From assembly GCA_021030905.1 (NCBI GenBank), contig JAGFMI010000009.1, positions 1 through 64,000 on the forward strand: DNA of 64,000 nt, given 5' to 3'. Source of the DNA: Pyrenula massariospora (Eukaryota; Ascomycota; Eurotiomycetes; Pyrenulales; Pyrenulaceae). The first letter of the stretch is position 1. Each line of letters starts with the position of its first letter. A model generated the notes under the pieces. The model was not told the origin of the DNA and made no database searches. It saw only the letters and a program-made list of their open reading frames with translations. Positions 1-12,511 of the stretch are shown here, in pieces. Both the position numbers and the translations under genes were made by a program.

Positions 1-77
1 CCTAACCCTAACCCTAACCCTAACCCTAACCCTAACCCTAACCCTAACCCTAACCCTAACCCTAACCCTAACCCTAA
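1..77. repeat. Telomere repeat array (CCCTAA)n
   Basis: About 13 uninterrupted copies of CCCTAA begin at the first base and stop at base 77. The C-rich strand reads inward from the left, so this is the left physical end of a chromosome with the TTAGGG-type repeat usual in Pezizomycotina. The array is short, as assembled fungal telomeres often are. Confidence 0.98.
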
Positions 78-326
78 TTTGTACTAATTAATGAACTGTA
101 TGGGGACTGAACCTTCCCAGAACTGGATTCTCATCGCATATGCTTCCATCGTATTGCCAGAAGTATCAGTCCAAGCCAATTTGATTGTAAAGATGCAACT
201 CAATATGATATTTTGGAATAAGTATGAAATCTTTCGCTGCTGCCGTCATGTCCTGAACTGCTCCGTAATCTTCCCCAATCAGCCTCCACGACAGTACCGA
301 TATTCCGATGGTCTCCGGAAGAATGG

Positions 327-1012
327 TCACTTGCGTTTGCGCAAGTGCTTTGGTCGCCGAAGGTGAAGACGTTTCAAAGTTTGCGACGGAAGGTAGCTAG
401 CCTGGTTCTTATCGATGAATTTAGCCCAATCCTCCTGAATTCGGTCAAGTTTGAGCTTGATGGAGGGCACGTCTGGGGATTCGCATGGGCTCACAGGGTC
501 GAGGATTTTGATATTTGGTCCCAGCTTATCGACAATAGACCAAGCAGCCTGGTGAGCTCCAGAGAATGTGCTTTCATGAATGATACGCTTCATCCTTTTG
601 ACCTCCCAAGTTTGATTGGAAAGGTCAAGCTTCTTGAGATCAATGGCCGCTTTAACCGCAACCTGGAATTCGGTAACCAGAGTGCCGAATATCTCGATGG
701 TACAAGCAAAGGTCTTCGCAAAGACTTCAGGTTGCATATCTTCTTTGTCTTCATCGTCACCTTCCGCTACACTGCTGTCATCGGATGTTTCTTCTTCCAA
801 ATCACTCTCGTTTGACTCTATGACAGAATCGCCATTGGCGCTCCGGTACTTTTGGATGAGATTCTCGACGTTGGAAGAGCCCTTCTTTCCCGTTGCCGGA
901 AAATCAAGTAGGCCTTCAGATTCAGACTTTCCCTTACAGAATGAAGCGTCAGTAACACATCAACAACAAACTACGTTGCAACACCAGCAAATGAAGCACT
1001 TACCTTGTCCAT
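327..1012 (-). CDS. Hypothetical subtelomeric protein
   Basis: Minus-strand gene within 1 kb of the telomere. The main exon (to 327) is open for about 195 codons: an acidic Ser/Glu/Asp-rich stretch, then a mostly helical part, and a basic tail ending RRPKHLRKRK. A short first exon ATG-GAC-AAG at 1012-1004 is followed by a good GTAAGT donor. The acceptor is uncertain; an AG ending at 915 restores the frame. No domain was recognised and no function is proposed. The 5' splice structure is the weak point. The long overlapping plus-strand frames look like shadows. Confidence 0.45.
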
Positions 1013-2831
1013 CGCTCTAGGCGGCGAAGGCGCAGGAAGTGAGATAACAAGGATGAGGCAATCGTTTAAAGTGTATCTCTGCTCAGATTAGAACTAAACC
1101 TGATAAATAGAAAGCATTCATCAAAGATATCGAAAGGCTTTTCAAGAAGTGGTGGGCCAGGTAGACTTATTACTCACCGTGCTCAGATAGGTCGGCGTGC
1201 TCTGTATCTTGTTGTTGGTTGTCGGAGTGGAAGGTGTGATAGAGTTGGAGAGAGTCGCAGAAGGAGAAACAGAAGTATTTAAAGTACGGTCCTCGGAACC
1301 GACGATATAGTGGTGAAGCCGCCGAGGTAAGTCTTACCTATCTACCACAAGATACCAACCACAGCTTTAGAGGTTCTGACTAACACTAGATGGTAGTCTA
1401 AGGGAAGACAATCACTACGCGTACCGTCATTCTATCGCTAGCAGAGCGTACCAGAGATCATGTCTCCATTTGTTACCTTCCCATAAAATTTGCATGATAA
1501 AAGAGATTCAAGTTTATGAATATAAAGCACAGAGTGAAAATTCTATTGTTCTAATGCCACTGAAGATTTAGATAGGTCAATTTTTAATAGCCATTTGCGA
1601 GACTTTCGTATACGACGTGGAGTTTCTCATCCACAAGATAGAAAGATGGGGAGCTTCCGGACCATTTTCAGCTTACCTCGGCGAGACTGCTAGAGCTCCG
1701 GAAGCCACGAAAGGTTGGCCGAATACTAAGGCAGAGAAGGTCTAGCGACCTTGACTGCTCATGAAGCTCTTCGGATCTGTACTTAACAACGATGGTGGGC
1801 AGGCAGTTTTTAAATTGAAGATTGATTGGCGTTACCAGCTACTAATAGAAGATTTTTTCTCCTAATACTACCTGGTTGGCGCTGCACGCCACTGCACGGC
1901 TAAAGTATCGGACTTTCATGAAAAGAAGCGACTGCGATCCCCATCGTGCTATGCTCTGACTTTACTACGGGACGGATGAACGCTCTATTAGATTGTCAGG
2001 GAGGCAATAATCAATGTCATCAGACTCTACTTGATCGTGCAGCGGGCTTCCTTTCTAAGCAACTTTTCAAAGTCCAAGTAAATACGACCAAGCATCTCAG
2101 GAAAGGCCTCGTGGATGGCGAGGTCTTCGAAGAGAGAACAGCTACGCGGCAGGGACATTTAGACATCTTCAAGCTAATTTGAGGCCGATAGAGGACCAAA
2201 TTGCAAGCATCCGGTGTTATGGAGAAAGGGGCAAAGACGCGACATGAATAAGGGACCGCACACATTTTATTGCCCAAAGTACTTCGATCACTTGATAATT
2301 TATATGGAGATGTAAGTACCGCTGGCGTCTTAGCCGACCTTGGCGAGGACAGTGGATATCTTTGCTTCGGAACTCGACCGAACTTGGTGGGTTGTTATTC
2401 TCATGATGCATCAATTACAACCGGGCTCACCGAGACGGCCCCTGCGTACAAAAACTTCCGTGGTCTCCCTATTCCTGCGTGCAGACTTGAGGCTTAGATG
2501 TTTTGCAAGTGCATCTCAAGTTGCACGACAGTACGCACAGAGCTTCGATGAAAATCTCACAATTGGCCGGCTCTTCTTCGCTCATTTCGGATGCGCTAGA
2601 TTAATAAATCCCGACCGTGTTCGCCCCCAACCTCTCTCCTTTTTCCCCTTTCTACCTGTTTCAGATTATTTCTAGACGCTGCCTAAGAGGACCTGCCAGG
2701 CACTATGGCGCTGGTGTCACCACTTCAATGGACGATGCCACGGGCACTACGCTTTATTTATCTACGACGCCTCTTTGGAAGAGGATTTATGGCTATAGAA
2801 AGTGCTGAAAGATCGATATCATCCTCCAAAC
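1013..2831. other. Gene-poor subtelomeric stretch
   Basis: No convincing gene was seen. There are only short open frames on both strands, without shared splice structure or recognisable domains. Some of it may be untranslated sequence of the flanking genes. Confidence 0.5.
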
Positions 2832-5053
2832 ATGGGCCTCTTCCCACGCCCACAACACCAACCTACCAAAGCAAATCGAATCATGCGAGATGGATCCAAG
2901 CTAGACTCTCAAAAAGTGTCGAAAGACATAGATCCTTCGAACGAATCCATTAGATCTCTTACGACTATCTGGAACTACCTGGGAGGATCGTGGATACCTG
3001 AGATATTTTGTGTCTTCGTGGCCACAGTTTCTATTTCTGCAATAGCAGTCCTGTTAAGGATTTATGATGGGAAACTTCTTTCAGAATGGAGTCTTCACGC
3101 CTTTTCTAATACCATTTCACTGAATTTTGTCGTCTCTGTGCTGGGAACTTTAAGCAAAGCCTTGCTTGCTATGATGTTGTCCAGTGTGTTGTCCCAAGCG
3201 AAGTGGAATTGGTTCGCCAAGTCAAGACGGCCCTTGGAAGATTTCGAGACTTTCAGCACTGCCAGCCGGGGCGGTCCGAAGGGAAGCATCAAGTTGCTGT
3301 ACAAGACCAAGGGAATGTAATACCAACCCCTAATTCACAGTGAGAGAACTGAATGGTACTAACTCTATAAAAAGACATATCGGATCCTTAGGTGCGTTTC
3401 TCACAGTCTTGGCTATGAGTTTCGATCCATTCCTACAACTCTCGGTCACATACCCAGGCGGTCTTCGAACAACCGTGGATACTTCGGTCAGGATTTCTCG
3501 CGCTCATAGTTACAAGAAAGGGTCCGAACGCTTCGGTGAGGGACTGCAAACTGTTCTAGTTAAAGTTTTGCTGTGAACTCTGACAAAGCTATTCAGCAAC
3601 TCTCATTACCGACAACGGCGTCGTGAATCAGAGCATCGAGACTGGCATAGATTCGCAAATGATTGCTGCTATTAACAATGGACTTTGGAACCTGCGCTCC
3701 CGTCAAAATCCTATCTATCTTTGTGAAAGCGGCAATTGTACGTGGTCTTCGCATGTCTCACTTGCTATCTGTAGCCGGTGCTATGACATCAGCCCCTACA
3801 TTAATAAGACCTATGTACCCTTTTACTCATTCAACGATGGTGGGGTTGGAATCGTTACGGTCAAAGGTAGTACTTCAGTCAGGGTTGAGCAAAGACCTCT
3901 GGTCCTACAGAATCCAAATGGCTATGTGGATGGCAATACTGCTATATTTATGGAACTTTTGGAAACATCGTCACCCCTAGAGACGATTAAGTTCAGGGAT
4001 AAAGAGACCTTACTTTACTCTGTCTCGGCGCTTCGATCGGCAAACTCCTATCTCTCCAACATGACCAAATGGGAAGATACGCGCATTACAGCCACTGAGT
4101 GTGGTCTCGTCTTCTGCTCCAATACCTATTCTGCGTCAATTCATGATGGAAAATTCTTTGAATCCATTACCTCTACCCATTCTGAACGAGTTCCGACGTC
4201 TTACCGACCTAAGCTGGATGGCGGTTTTATAGATGGATCTAGCTCTCTTACCGGTAACGATTCCTGGAACCCGCTGTTCCATGGTGTCGACCCTGTGAAC
4301 CATTTTATAGAGCGTGACGATTTCCAGATCCGACTTTCTGATGAACAGAAGGTCAATTCGTCTTTTTCAGCATTTAACATCACCCAAGTCGCTATCGATG
4401 GCATAGTTAGCTACCTAGCAGGTCTACTCAACAATGGGGATGGCCAAAATGGGCGCGGTCAAGTGCGTCTTTCTGGCGGCACGCTCAGATTCGACCCCAC
4501 AAGCATCCAGGGGAGTCTCCCCGGTGTGCGCGCAATTTGGGAGTCAGGGTCGCTGAACGCTACCTTCGAAAATCTTGCTGTCGACATGAGCGCTGCAATC
4601 AGAAATGCTGGTAATGACCGCACCTCATCCACATCAACTTTCCAGCCAGACACACCACCGCTAACCGATGACAACAATTCCGCTTTAGCACAGGCTTCCA
4701 ACGAGGCGGTCATAGCTCCGCTAGATGGGTATTCAGTGCAATACGTTGTCAAGATCAACGTTCGCTGGGCCTTTCTGATCGTTCCAGCACTGGTTTGCGT
4801 GTTGAGTGTCGTGTTCTTAGTTGGAGGTGCCGTTCAGACGAGGAGGGCAGGTACACCTATGTGGAAAGAGAGCGAGTTGGCCACACTTGTTTGGGGCATA
4901 GATGGGAACGCGAGGGCTGTCGCACGAGAAAATTGGCAGGGAAAGAGAACAGGCTGGGAGAAAGGCTTTAATGTTCAATTTCAGCTTACAGATACCGGAG
5001 GAGAGCTAATGCCGGCCTTTTTGAACGTGAGTGGTGCAGGTAGTAGAGTCTAG
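2832..5053 (+). CDS. DUF3176 fungal membrane protein
   Basis: Three exons give about 700 aa: 2832-3316, 3375-3535 and 3597-5053. The first intron (58 nt) has a perfect TACTAAC branch site; the second is 61 nt; both joins keep frame. The N-terminal part has two hydrophobic segments followed by the DUF3176 signature: LSQAKWNWF, a DFETFSTASRGG-like stretch, then HIGSLGAF and DPFLQLSVTYPG after the first join. The middle is a large, probably extracytoplasmic region with many N-glycosylation sequons and paired cysteines. A final membrane helix lies near residues 620-645, followed by a W-K-E-S-E-L-A-type cytoplasmic tail. The family is widespread in filamentous ascomycetes; its function is unknown. 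The start is the first ATG in frame; a longer 5' end is possible. It appears intact despite its position near the telomere. Confidence 0.85.
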
Positions 5054-7071
5054 ACTACCTCATCCAATAGATTGCATGTAGATGTCATACAAAGTCATGA
5101 GAATTAGTTATGAGCGCATCCGACTTCTCAGCTCAGCCTGCTCTCACATGTCGAAGCCGGACCTGGGCTAGCTTCAAGACCTGGCAAGTCACATGGACAG
5201 AATATGACAATTAAGGCTCAGCGGTTGTATGCACAGATACAGTTGATCTAAGGCTGGCCATACTGCTTCCAGAAGTGGTAATTACTAGCTTAGGGACTTC
5301 CTTTAAACAGTAATGGTGTGGGGCTGGTAATTTGTCTTTAAGTTGCCCTCACTTACCGACATCCTAAATCTATTCCAATATTGAAATATCAACCAAGTAT
5401 CGACTTCGAAACTTTTCCCTCTGCCAGTGGGTGTACTCGAAGCATCGTCTCCTACCCGAACGTTGTCAGAATGCAGGTCTTTGCAGACGGGCCGACGTGT
5501 GCGAAGGGTACAGGGAGCCCAATCAATGGGGCTGAAAAGGGGACTAAGAACCTAATAATTGAGGCAGCGTGAATGTTGATGGTATACAAGGCGATATACC
5601 AGACAACAAGTCGTTGCAAACTCAACCAAATTTTCTTTAGTTAACGGACCTCTTTGGTTGGCAGGATGTTTGTTGCAAATACGGAGGTGGTTTTACCGAC
5701 TTATGTTACAGTTATTGCAATGAACTGGTGGATGGTCGGAAAAGCCATCAAAGTGCGTCAGATGCGTTCAGCGCGAGTTCGGCGTAAAGACCTGGTGAGG
5801 ATACTAGACGAAGGGGTCGAAGATGATGGGAATGAACGTTGGAAATGCAGGCAGACTTGAAAGATATGGTAATGGAATAATCACATATCCCTTTATTAGC
5901 AAGATGTTTAATGTCCTGATCAGAAGCTCACCTTCGAAAATGTATGGTGGAGATTTATGGTCTGTCGCTTCGAAGCTGATCTTAGAGGTGATGAGTATGA
6001 TACATCGCCAACTAAGTCTTCCACACTGAGCATTTTGTGACAAGCAGAAACAGATCAGACACCAAGAGTTATAAATCTTCTAATTTCAGACTGTAGCCGC
6101 AGTGACAGCGAGCCACGTCCAGTGGGCTGATTCATCGAAGAAACGAATAGGATGTAATGAGAGCCTTTGGCAAGCGACGGATATCCCTGCAGCAGGACGC
6201 AAGCTTTAAGGATATAATTCGAGAAATTATAGCGTGAGCGGAGCGAGTAGATGAAGAAGAGCCTTGAACCCGTAGATATTACAGATTGCCAACGCCAATT
6301 GAAGTGCCAAGTCTCCCTCGGAAGGAGTTGAGGTTTTGTAATAAGGACTCAGTCCCTTTATAAGAATCCTGGCAAGTGTAGCGTCGTCAAGATGTCCTAC
6401 CGCCTCATTGCTGTTCGCCTGTGTGTTGCTGTTGGACAGAAAAGCGTGCTGGTACATTTGAAAGTTTCGGGGCGGTCGTCGAAGCTAGTTGAGATATGCA
6501 GGAAGGGAACTTGTCAAAATAATGTGCCCTGTAGCTCACAGCTCAATATCATTTTTGCACCACAACTAACACTGAATATGTTTCCTAAACCTTTACTTTG
6601 AACGTGGAGGAAAAGCAGACGAGTGAACTGCCCAAGATCCCCGGCCGTAGAAGGCGGTCAAACCTGCTCCCTCGTTAATAAGCCAAGTTAGTCTCGCTCC
6701 ATCATCTCATTAATATATATTGACAAAGAGTCTCAGCATGTATCTCACACTCATCAACATGAACTATTCAGAATAGTGATAGGAATGGATTTTCAAAGCT
6801 CAAGTTTGCTATTGTATCTGCAGATTGTGACTAGAAAAGGCCCAGAAAAGCTCGTTAACCAATACCGCCCCGAAATCAACATATCGATCTTTTGTGAGAT
6901 CATTCTAACGAGAGAAAGGATTCGCCCGCCTTGAAACTGTGGTAAGAATATCTCCAAATACTACTGAAAAGGCATGGACGCCTGGAAATAATGAATAGAG
7001 TCAGATACTTGAAATATATCGGAGAAGCCACCCTGGTACTACTACCCAATGCCATCTCAGGCGATTTGCGA
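5054..7071. other. Gene-poor stretch, 2 kb
   Basis: Only short open frames are present. One on the minus strand (6227-6457) looks protein-like but has no recognisable domain or clear splice partners. No transposon ends or tRNA were seen. Confidence 0.45.
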
Positions 7072-7965
7072 TTAGACACCGTTCCAATCTCGTTCCAAGG
7101 AGCTTCTCACTATCAGAGCAAACGCCTTGATAACGTGACGCTCTCCTAATGATGCCACGCGCTCACAATTGGCGTAGAAATCTCCCCAATTAAGTACACC
7201 ATCTCCAAGCTGGCAGATTGCTTGCTGAAACTCTTGGCAGTCGTCTTCTGATTGATACAAAGACTCTTCGAGGCGATTGATCTTATCCAAGGTTTCGTCC
7301 TTGATTTGGTCAATCCGTTCTTTGATAGTCTCCATACTCTGCTTTATTTCTGCCATCTTCTGTAAGTAATTGCTCTCAAAGTCCTGCAGGGAGAGTTGTG
7401 TGGTATTGGGGGCGTCCTCATTCCTCTTTTCTGGTTTTGCGAATAGCCTTGTCTTGATTCCTTCAAACTGGGTGAACCACAGATCGCGATATTGCTCTGC
7501 TTTGTGTCGATCGGTTTGGTCGAGAAAAAGGTCGAATTCATCGACGTCTGGGCACATCGTTTCCATAGTGTCAAGGACATCGGCCAGATCTTCCGAGAAT
7601 TTTCTTGAAAATCCCCACGTTTTATCGATGAATGAGACCCTCCCCCACTTCGATATGCATTTTTGGATGCGGACATCCCTCGTCGACACATCCGAGGTCA
7701 TGAGCAGGCTCATGTTCTTCGTTATGTCATCCTTGATTTTCTTGAGCGCTGCCTCTTTGACTTGCTCACACGTTTATTCGTTAGAACGGCTGCGCCAATG
7801 AAGTCGCAGATCGATCTCAGCTTTAGTTGTCGACTCGCAAATTTTGTGCTCGAGACATACCAGAGCGGAGACTCTTGGTCCTACATCGAGTGTACTGGGT
7901 ATGAAATCCAAGGCTAAGTCTTTGAACTCATTGAACTTCGCCTTCTTGATATCTGTGTTCGACAT
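7072..7965 (-). CDS. Coiled-coil hypothetical protein
   Basis: Two exons, 7965-7861 and 7764-7072, give about 265 aa. The 96-nt intron starts GTATGT, has a TCTAAC branch site and ends GAG, and the join keeps frame. I chose the ATG at 7965 because the open frame upstream (to 8166) looks like 5' leader. The protein is charged and mostly helical. A stretch from about residue 150 to 195 (QKMAEIKQSMETIKERIDQI and what follows) has heptad spacing and should form a coiled coil. No signal peptide, membrane segment or known domain was seen. The gene lies in the accessory subtelomere and its role is unknown. Confidence 0.6.
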
Positions 7966-8247
7966 GTTTGATGCGCAAAGATTGCCTTCTATATCTCTGG
8001 ATGGTCTTATTGGTAGTATATGAGGGAAGACAGAAAGAAACAGAGAGAACACATTTGTTTTGTTCGAAGATTGGTATTGCGCGTCAGAGCCCGCTTGCGC
8101 TCGTTCGCAGAGGTTGTTGGTAAAGCTCACTTGATCGCATTCATCATCTGGTTCAAAGCTCCCCAAGCTCAGGGTGGTCGGTAAAGGTGAGTAAGATCTG
8201 TCATGAGTTGGTGGGATCTGGGAGGTTGAAACGAAGATGAAGTGAAT

Positions 8248-8547
8248 TTAAGCACTGGTTCCCGAAGTTCTAAGTCCTTCTGGTGAGGGGTTCCAGCTAA
8301 GCACGTCATTGACATCCTTTATCATCGTATCTGTCAAAGGTACCACACTGTCAGTGTCGCTATTTGCCACTGAACGTAGCTCTCCAACCTCCGCAAGCTT
8401 AGTAAGCTCAGCAAGCTCAGCCATACTGTGGAGCTCTGAACGTAGCTCTGCAGACTCTGCAAGCTCAACAAGCTCAACAAGCTCAGACATACCGTAGAGC
8501 TCTAAATGTAGCTCTCCAAGCTCCACAAGCTCAGTAAGCTCAGCCAT
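8248..8547 (-). CDS. Possible small protein of 22-residue repeats
   Basis: A minus-strand frame of 99 codons starts at the ATG at 8547 and covers the 66-bp tandem repeat. Each unit begins with Met and reads MAEL/MSEL followed by alternating Glu-Leu (for example MAELAELTKLAEVGELRS), which would give an acidic, leucine-rich amphipathic structure. A non-repeated tail of about 35 residues follows. It may be a real gene, or coding potential created by the repeat. No promoter or splice evidence decides this. Confidence 0.3.
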   Translation of the reverse strand: MAELTELVELGELHLELYGMSELVELVELAESAELRSELHSMAELAELTKLAEVGELRSVANSDTDSVVPLTDTMIKDVNDVLSWNPSPEGLRTSGTSA

Positions 8548-8562
8548 GCCGTGAAGCTCTGC
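8372..8562. repeat. 66-bp tandem repeat, about 2.9 copies
   Basis: Units start at 8372, 8438 and 8504, each beginning GAACGTAGCTCT or AAATGTAGCTCT and containing a run of AAGCTCA-type submotifs. The period is exactly 66 bp, a multiple of three, and one minus-strand frame stays open through all copies. A related GAGCTCGGCAAGCTCAACA piece occurs further right near 8737. Confidence 0.85.
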
Positions 8563-9246
8563 CGCTATCTGACATCCATTGAGCTTGCGGAGCTTTCAGA
8601 GCGTTTCGAGTGATCTCAACTGCCTATATACCTCATAGCTTGAGTCTTAAGTTCGTTTGAAGCACTTTTCATCCACTCGACGATTGTTTACCTACTTTCG
8701 CCCCCTTGCACAAGAACAAATTTAGTATGTTCAACGAGCTCGGCAAGCTCAACATAGTCCTCACTGTATATCGTCTGGTATATATTCTTCTGATAGACCG
8801 CTCATTGATACATCACCAAGGTAGAAATGCACGCCGAATGTCGGACAGCCATTTGAGAATGTCCCACCAACAGACCTACAAAGGTAAGTATGGACAAGTC
8901 TCAGCCCAACTTACATAACGGATCATTGGCAAGCTCTTGTTTTCCAGTTTCTCTCTTCACTCTTACTTCCTTAACGCTCACTGGTTTCAGATGCCAGCGT
9001 CGGAGATAATCATTTCTAACCGCGGTCTTCGGCTTGGATTGCTTCGATCTACTCCGAACGCAAGGAATGTCATGGTCCCTTTGGCTTGACTTCTTTTGTT
9101 CCTCGCCACCTCATCCACCTCATATCATTTACAACCTATTCATGATATTGAAAAGCTACAGAGCTTGTTCAGCTTCTTGACCTAACTCATCGTTATTGGT
9201 ACAGGAATTGTATCTTGGTTCTATTGACGTCTTCGAGCTACATCAC
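8563..9246. other. Spacer before the charged nuclear-type gene
   Basis: No separate gene was seen. A GTAAGT-type donor near 8884 and pyrimidine-rich acceptors near 8990 and 9204 suggest spliced 5' leader or an upstream exon of the gene that follows. I could not join them in frame with confidence. Confidence 0.35.
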
Positions 9247-11215
9247 ATGGTCAAGATCAGGAGGCAGCGCACAAACCTTCCCAACCTCATCACTCAAAAA
9301 TCCAAGACTTCAAATATTATAACGCTGAGAAGCGACCGAGACGAATTTTGGCATTTGCTGGCAACAAAATCCAAATTCTCGTCAGAGAAGGAAGAGCAAG
9401 AGCAGCAACAAGAGCAAGAAGAAGATGACGGTTTAGCTGAAGTAGACGACCCGAACGAGAGACTTGCAACACCTCCAGACCATTCTGACAAACTCGATAA
9501 TCGAGAATTCGCTCGTATCGAAGACATGGAACATAGCATGATGGGACTAGCCTTCCCAGATTTCTCCAAGGCAAGAGAGACTACAGAAGAATGGAATGTT
9601 CTTTTTGAAAAGCCAGATCATGGTAGCAAAGAGCATGAGGCAAGGGTCCAATCCCGACGCAATGTCCTCGCCGCAGCAACCGAGCAGATCGATTATAGGT
9701 AAGATCCATGATCCTGTGATCCTCAGAGCAATGACATTATTCAGTGATCAAAAAGTTTTGCTTCTCGTCCCGGCTTCAAGGGGCTCCGAGGGCCAAGTCT
9801 ATTCTTGCGTAGGCGTAAAATGCTCCAAAGAACAACAAAGTACTTTATCCGAGACAGAGGTGCGGAACCAAGAAGTATGGGTTGAAGGACAATTGACCAA
9901 GGCTACCACGACGAATAAGGACGCAAAGAGAAAGACTTCTATCAAGCGCCCCTCGGTACGTGCCCAAGCGAGGGAGGGCCGTTTGGTGAGCGGGAAATAC
10001 ATGGCCCTTGCAGATTTCTTGAAAGGCGATGATAACACTCGTCAGCTGACAGGCTTCTACAAATTCTTCTGGGACAAATTTACTGAAGACAAGAGAAGCA
10101 AGACTGAAATTATCAATTTGTTCGAAGTAGTGGCAATTATCGTCACCGGATCACAAGATGTCCATCTCGATCTAAAGATATGGATGGGGTTCCTGAACTT
10201 GCTCGTTGGGAAGAAATCCGAGAAAAGGGGTGTGACAGAACTGGATGTCAAATTTATCTATCTCACAGTCAGGGATTCAATTCAGAATGGAGTTTCTTGG
10301 ATCAAACAGCCAGAGGCGCAGAGAAAGCGTTCACCCATATCTAACAAGCTGCAGCCTCAGGATATCATGCAAGAATTCATTGACGTCGACGCCTCGGACT
10401 CCAAACTCAAGAAAACTGTGATCTCGCCCGGCAAACTCCTGACGGTGCTCAGGACATGGGTTCCAGAAGTCTCCAAAGCTGTAGCCGAAAATCTTCACAG
10501 TCTTAAGCTTCAGGGAAAACGGGGGGAAATTTTCGTATCTCTAGCCCGTCAACAACCAAAAATTACAAATAAGTTGGATCAGATTTGGCAAGCATGCGGT
10601 ATTGACCTCAATGAGCTGCCTACAAGCGCAGACACTGGAGCTCCCTCGGCAAAGAAGATTTCAGATACCCCAAAAGAAGCCCCTGATGGTCTAGAGGGCT
10701 CACATGCTCTCTCCAGCCAACATTTTAGTTTTGAATCCGTCTGGGGGCTGTTCAAACGGCCCAGTGAATCCATCTACAGGCTGTTCAAACGGCCTATTGT
10801 ATCCGAAAACCAAGATTCTCCGACCGAAGAGCGACCGAAAAATACCAGAAAGAGGACTGGAGAGGCTCTGAGTGACCCAAAGAAGTCTTCGAAGAGGAGA
10901 AGGGTGGAATATGAAAGTGAAGACGTCGATGGCAAAGACGACACTGAAGAGAGGTCAGACGAGTGCCTCCAGGGAAATACCGGCAAAGATGCCGAACCCG
11001 CAAGCAAGAAGAGGAAAATAGCCAGGACAACAGAAGAGACCAAAAGGAAAGCCGACCGGAATGTCCAGGCAAATATAGGTAAGGCTGATGGACCCGCACT
11101 AAAAGCGAAGAATCGCGGCAAAGCCAACGCCGTCCAAATATCGAAAGAGACTATGATCAGCGATAATGGCCGGACACCGCCTCGAAGCAGAGGAGACCAA
11201 GCTGCATCGCCATGA
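9247..11215 (+). CDS. Charged, probably nuclear hypothetical protein
   Basis: Two exons, 9247-9698 and 9745-11215, give about 640 aa. The 46-nt intron (GTAAGA to TTCAG) joins in frame. Upstream of the ATG the frame stays open for 17 codons, so more 5' exons are possible. A Glu/Gln-rich stretch (KEEQEQQQEQEEDD) is near residues 42-55. The middle (about 240-420) is folded-looking and includes GKYMALADFLKGDD and FYKFFWDKF, with no family recognised. Two LFKRP motifs lie 14 residues apart near 500. The C-terminal 150 residues are Lys/Arg/Glu-rich with clusters such as KKSSKRRRVE and SKKRKIA, typical nuclear-localisation signals. A DNA- or chromatin-associated role is only an inference. Confidence 0.6.
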
Positions 11216-12511
11216 AGAGCTTGAAGCGTGGAACGAATATGAAATGGAGCTTGAGGAGCCGATCGACCAGAAACAATAAGTTCAGCAGTTAGCCGACCCT
11301 GAGAAGGAGGTTAAGAGGCGTAAGGACCCCCAAGTAGTTCTTTCCTATTTCAGAATAGGTAAACGCGAGGTAACTGTCCATATATAGCTCTCCATGAGGA
11401 TCCCTTAACATAGAGAGTAGTGGAGTCACTATACATACTGAATCACATTCACATAGAGTACCTAAGTAACCTATTAAGGCCCCTATGCGCAAGTGTTCTT
11501 GATCGTGATCCCTAGGAACCTAATTTCGCCTGATAAAAGGAGCTTGAGAAGGAGTTTGAGGACCTGTTTGAGCTTAGGGACAATGGAAACCATGATTAGC
11601 AACACAAATAGACCCAGTCGCATACTGGGCGTAGCTACATCGACGGTGCGTATGTAGGCTGTTGGCTCATCTATATGAATCGCAACGTTCTGACCCTAGA
11701 AGCCTGGACATAGTCGGATTCCTCTCTCGCCCAGCAATTTCATGACGCTTTTCAGTCGGATATAAAAGATGGAGACGAGGATACGACTCTATTTATGAAA
11801 GCTGTCTCGAGTTCTGTCTCTTCTGCAGCTCTCCACTTACCAGCATATGATCCTTCGAAAGATCAGGCTTTCTTTCTTTTGAACATGGGACTGGCAACCA
11901 AAACAATATCCTTCGAGGAACCACCCCACAAGATGATCACAGGGAGCTTCTCATCAGCCATCCTCCAAAGGGATTCCGGGCGATTAATGCGACGGAAAAG
12001 ATCAAAATGGCACCACGACTTAGAAGGATGATGAAGATGAAAGTGTAAAGAACGCGAGTGAGCAAGTTGAAGAGTATGAAGACTTGAATGCCATGCGCTT
12101 ACTTCACACCCAATCTGAGAACAAAAAAGGTCTTCCTTTTACGCAGCTAGACCGCTATCAGAACGGGACCGGAACATGCAGGTACTAGTAGCATAATAGT
12201 AAACATCGTGTACAGTGTGTAGTAATCGCGTACAGCGTGCGGAAGTTGCGTACAGCATGTAGAAAATCGCTTACGAAGCAGCCATCTGTATGAAGGAAGC
12301 TTCAACAATCGAATTCCAGACTCGTATTAAAGGGCGTATGAATTTGATGGAAGACTCAACATGCCAGTCCACTAGCTCATCCAACAGGACCGTTCAACGT
12401 CGGCGTAATTGGCAATTGAGAAGCGGGCATGACCTGAACCGTAAAATTACCACAATTTTGGTGGACCTTTGCAGTTCCACTCATCTCCTCTGCGCCCTTC
12501 TTTTGACAAGT
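11216..12511. other. Gene-poor stretch with short tandem repeat
   Basis: No convincing gene was seen. The first part continues the Glu/Lys-rich codon bias of the preceding gene in a broken frame, possibly an old longer 3' end. Near 12205-12265 three degenerate copies of a roughly 21-bp unit (ATCGNGTACAGNGTGNNG) occur in tandem. Confidence 0.45.

Noticed and set aside
6227-6457. Minus-strand frame of 76 codons
   Set aside because: Protein-like composition but no domain, no convincing upstream exon and no context.
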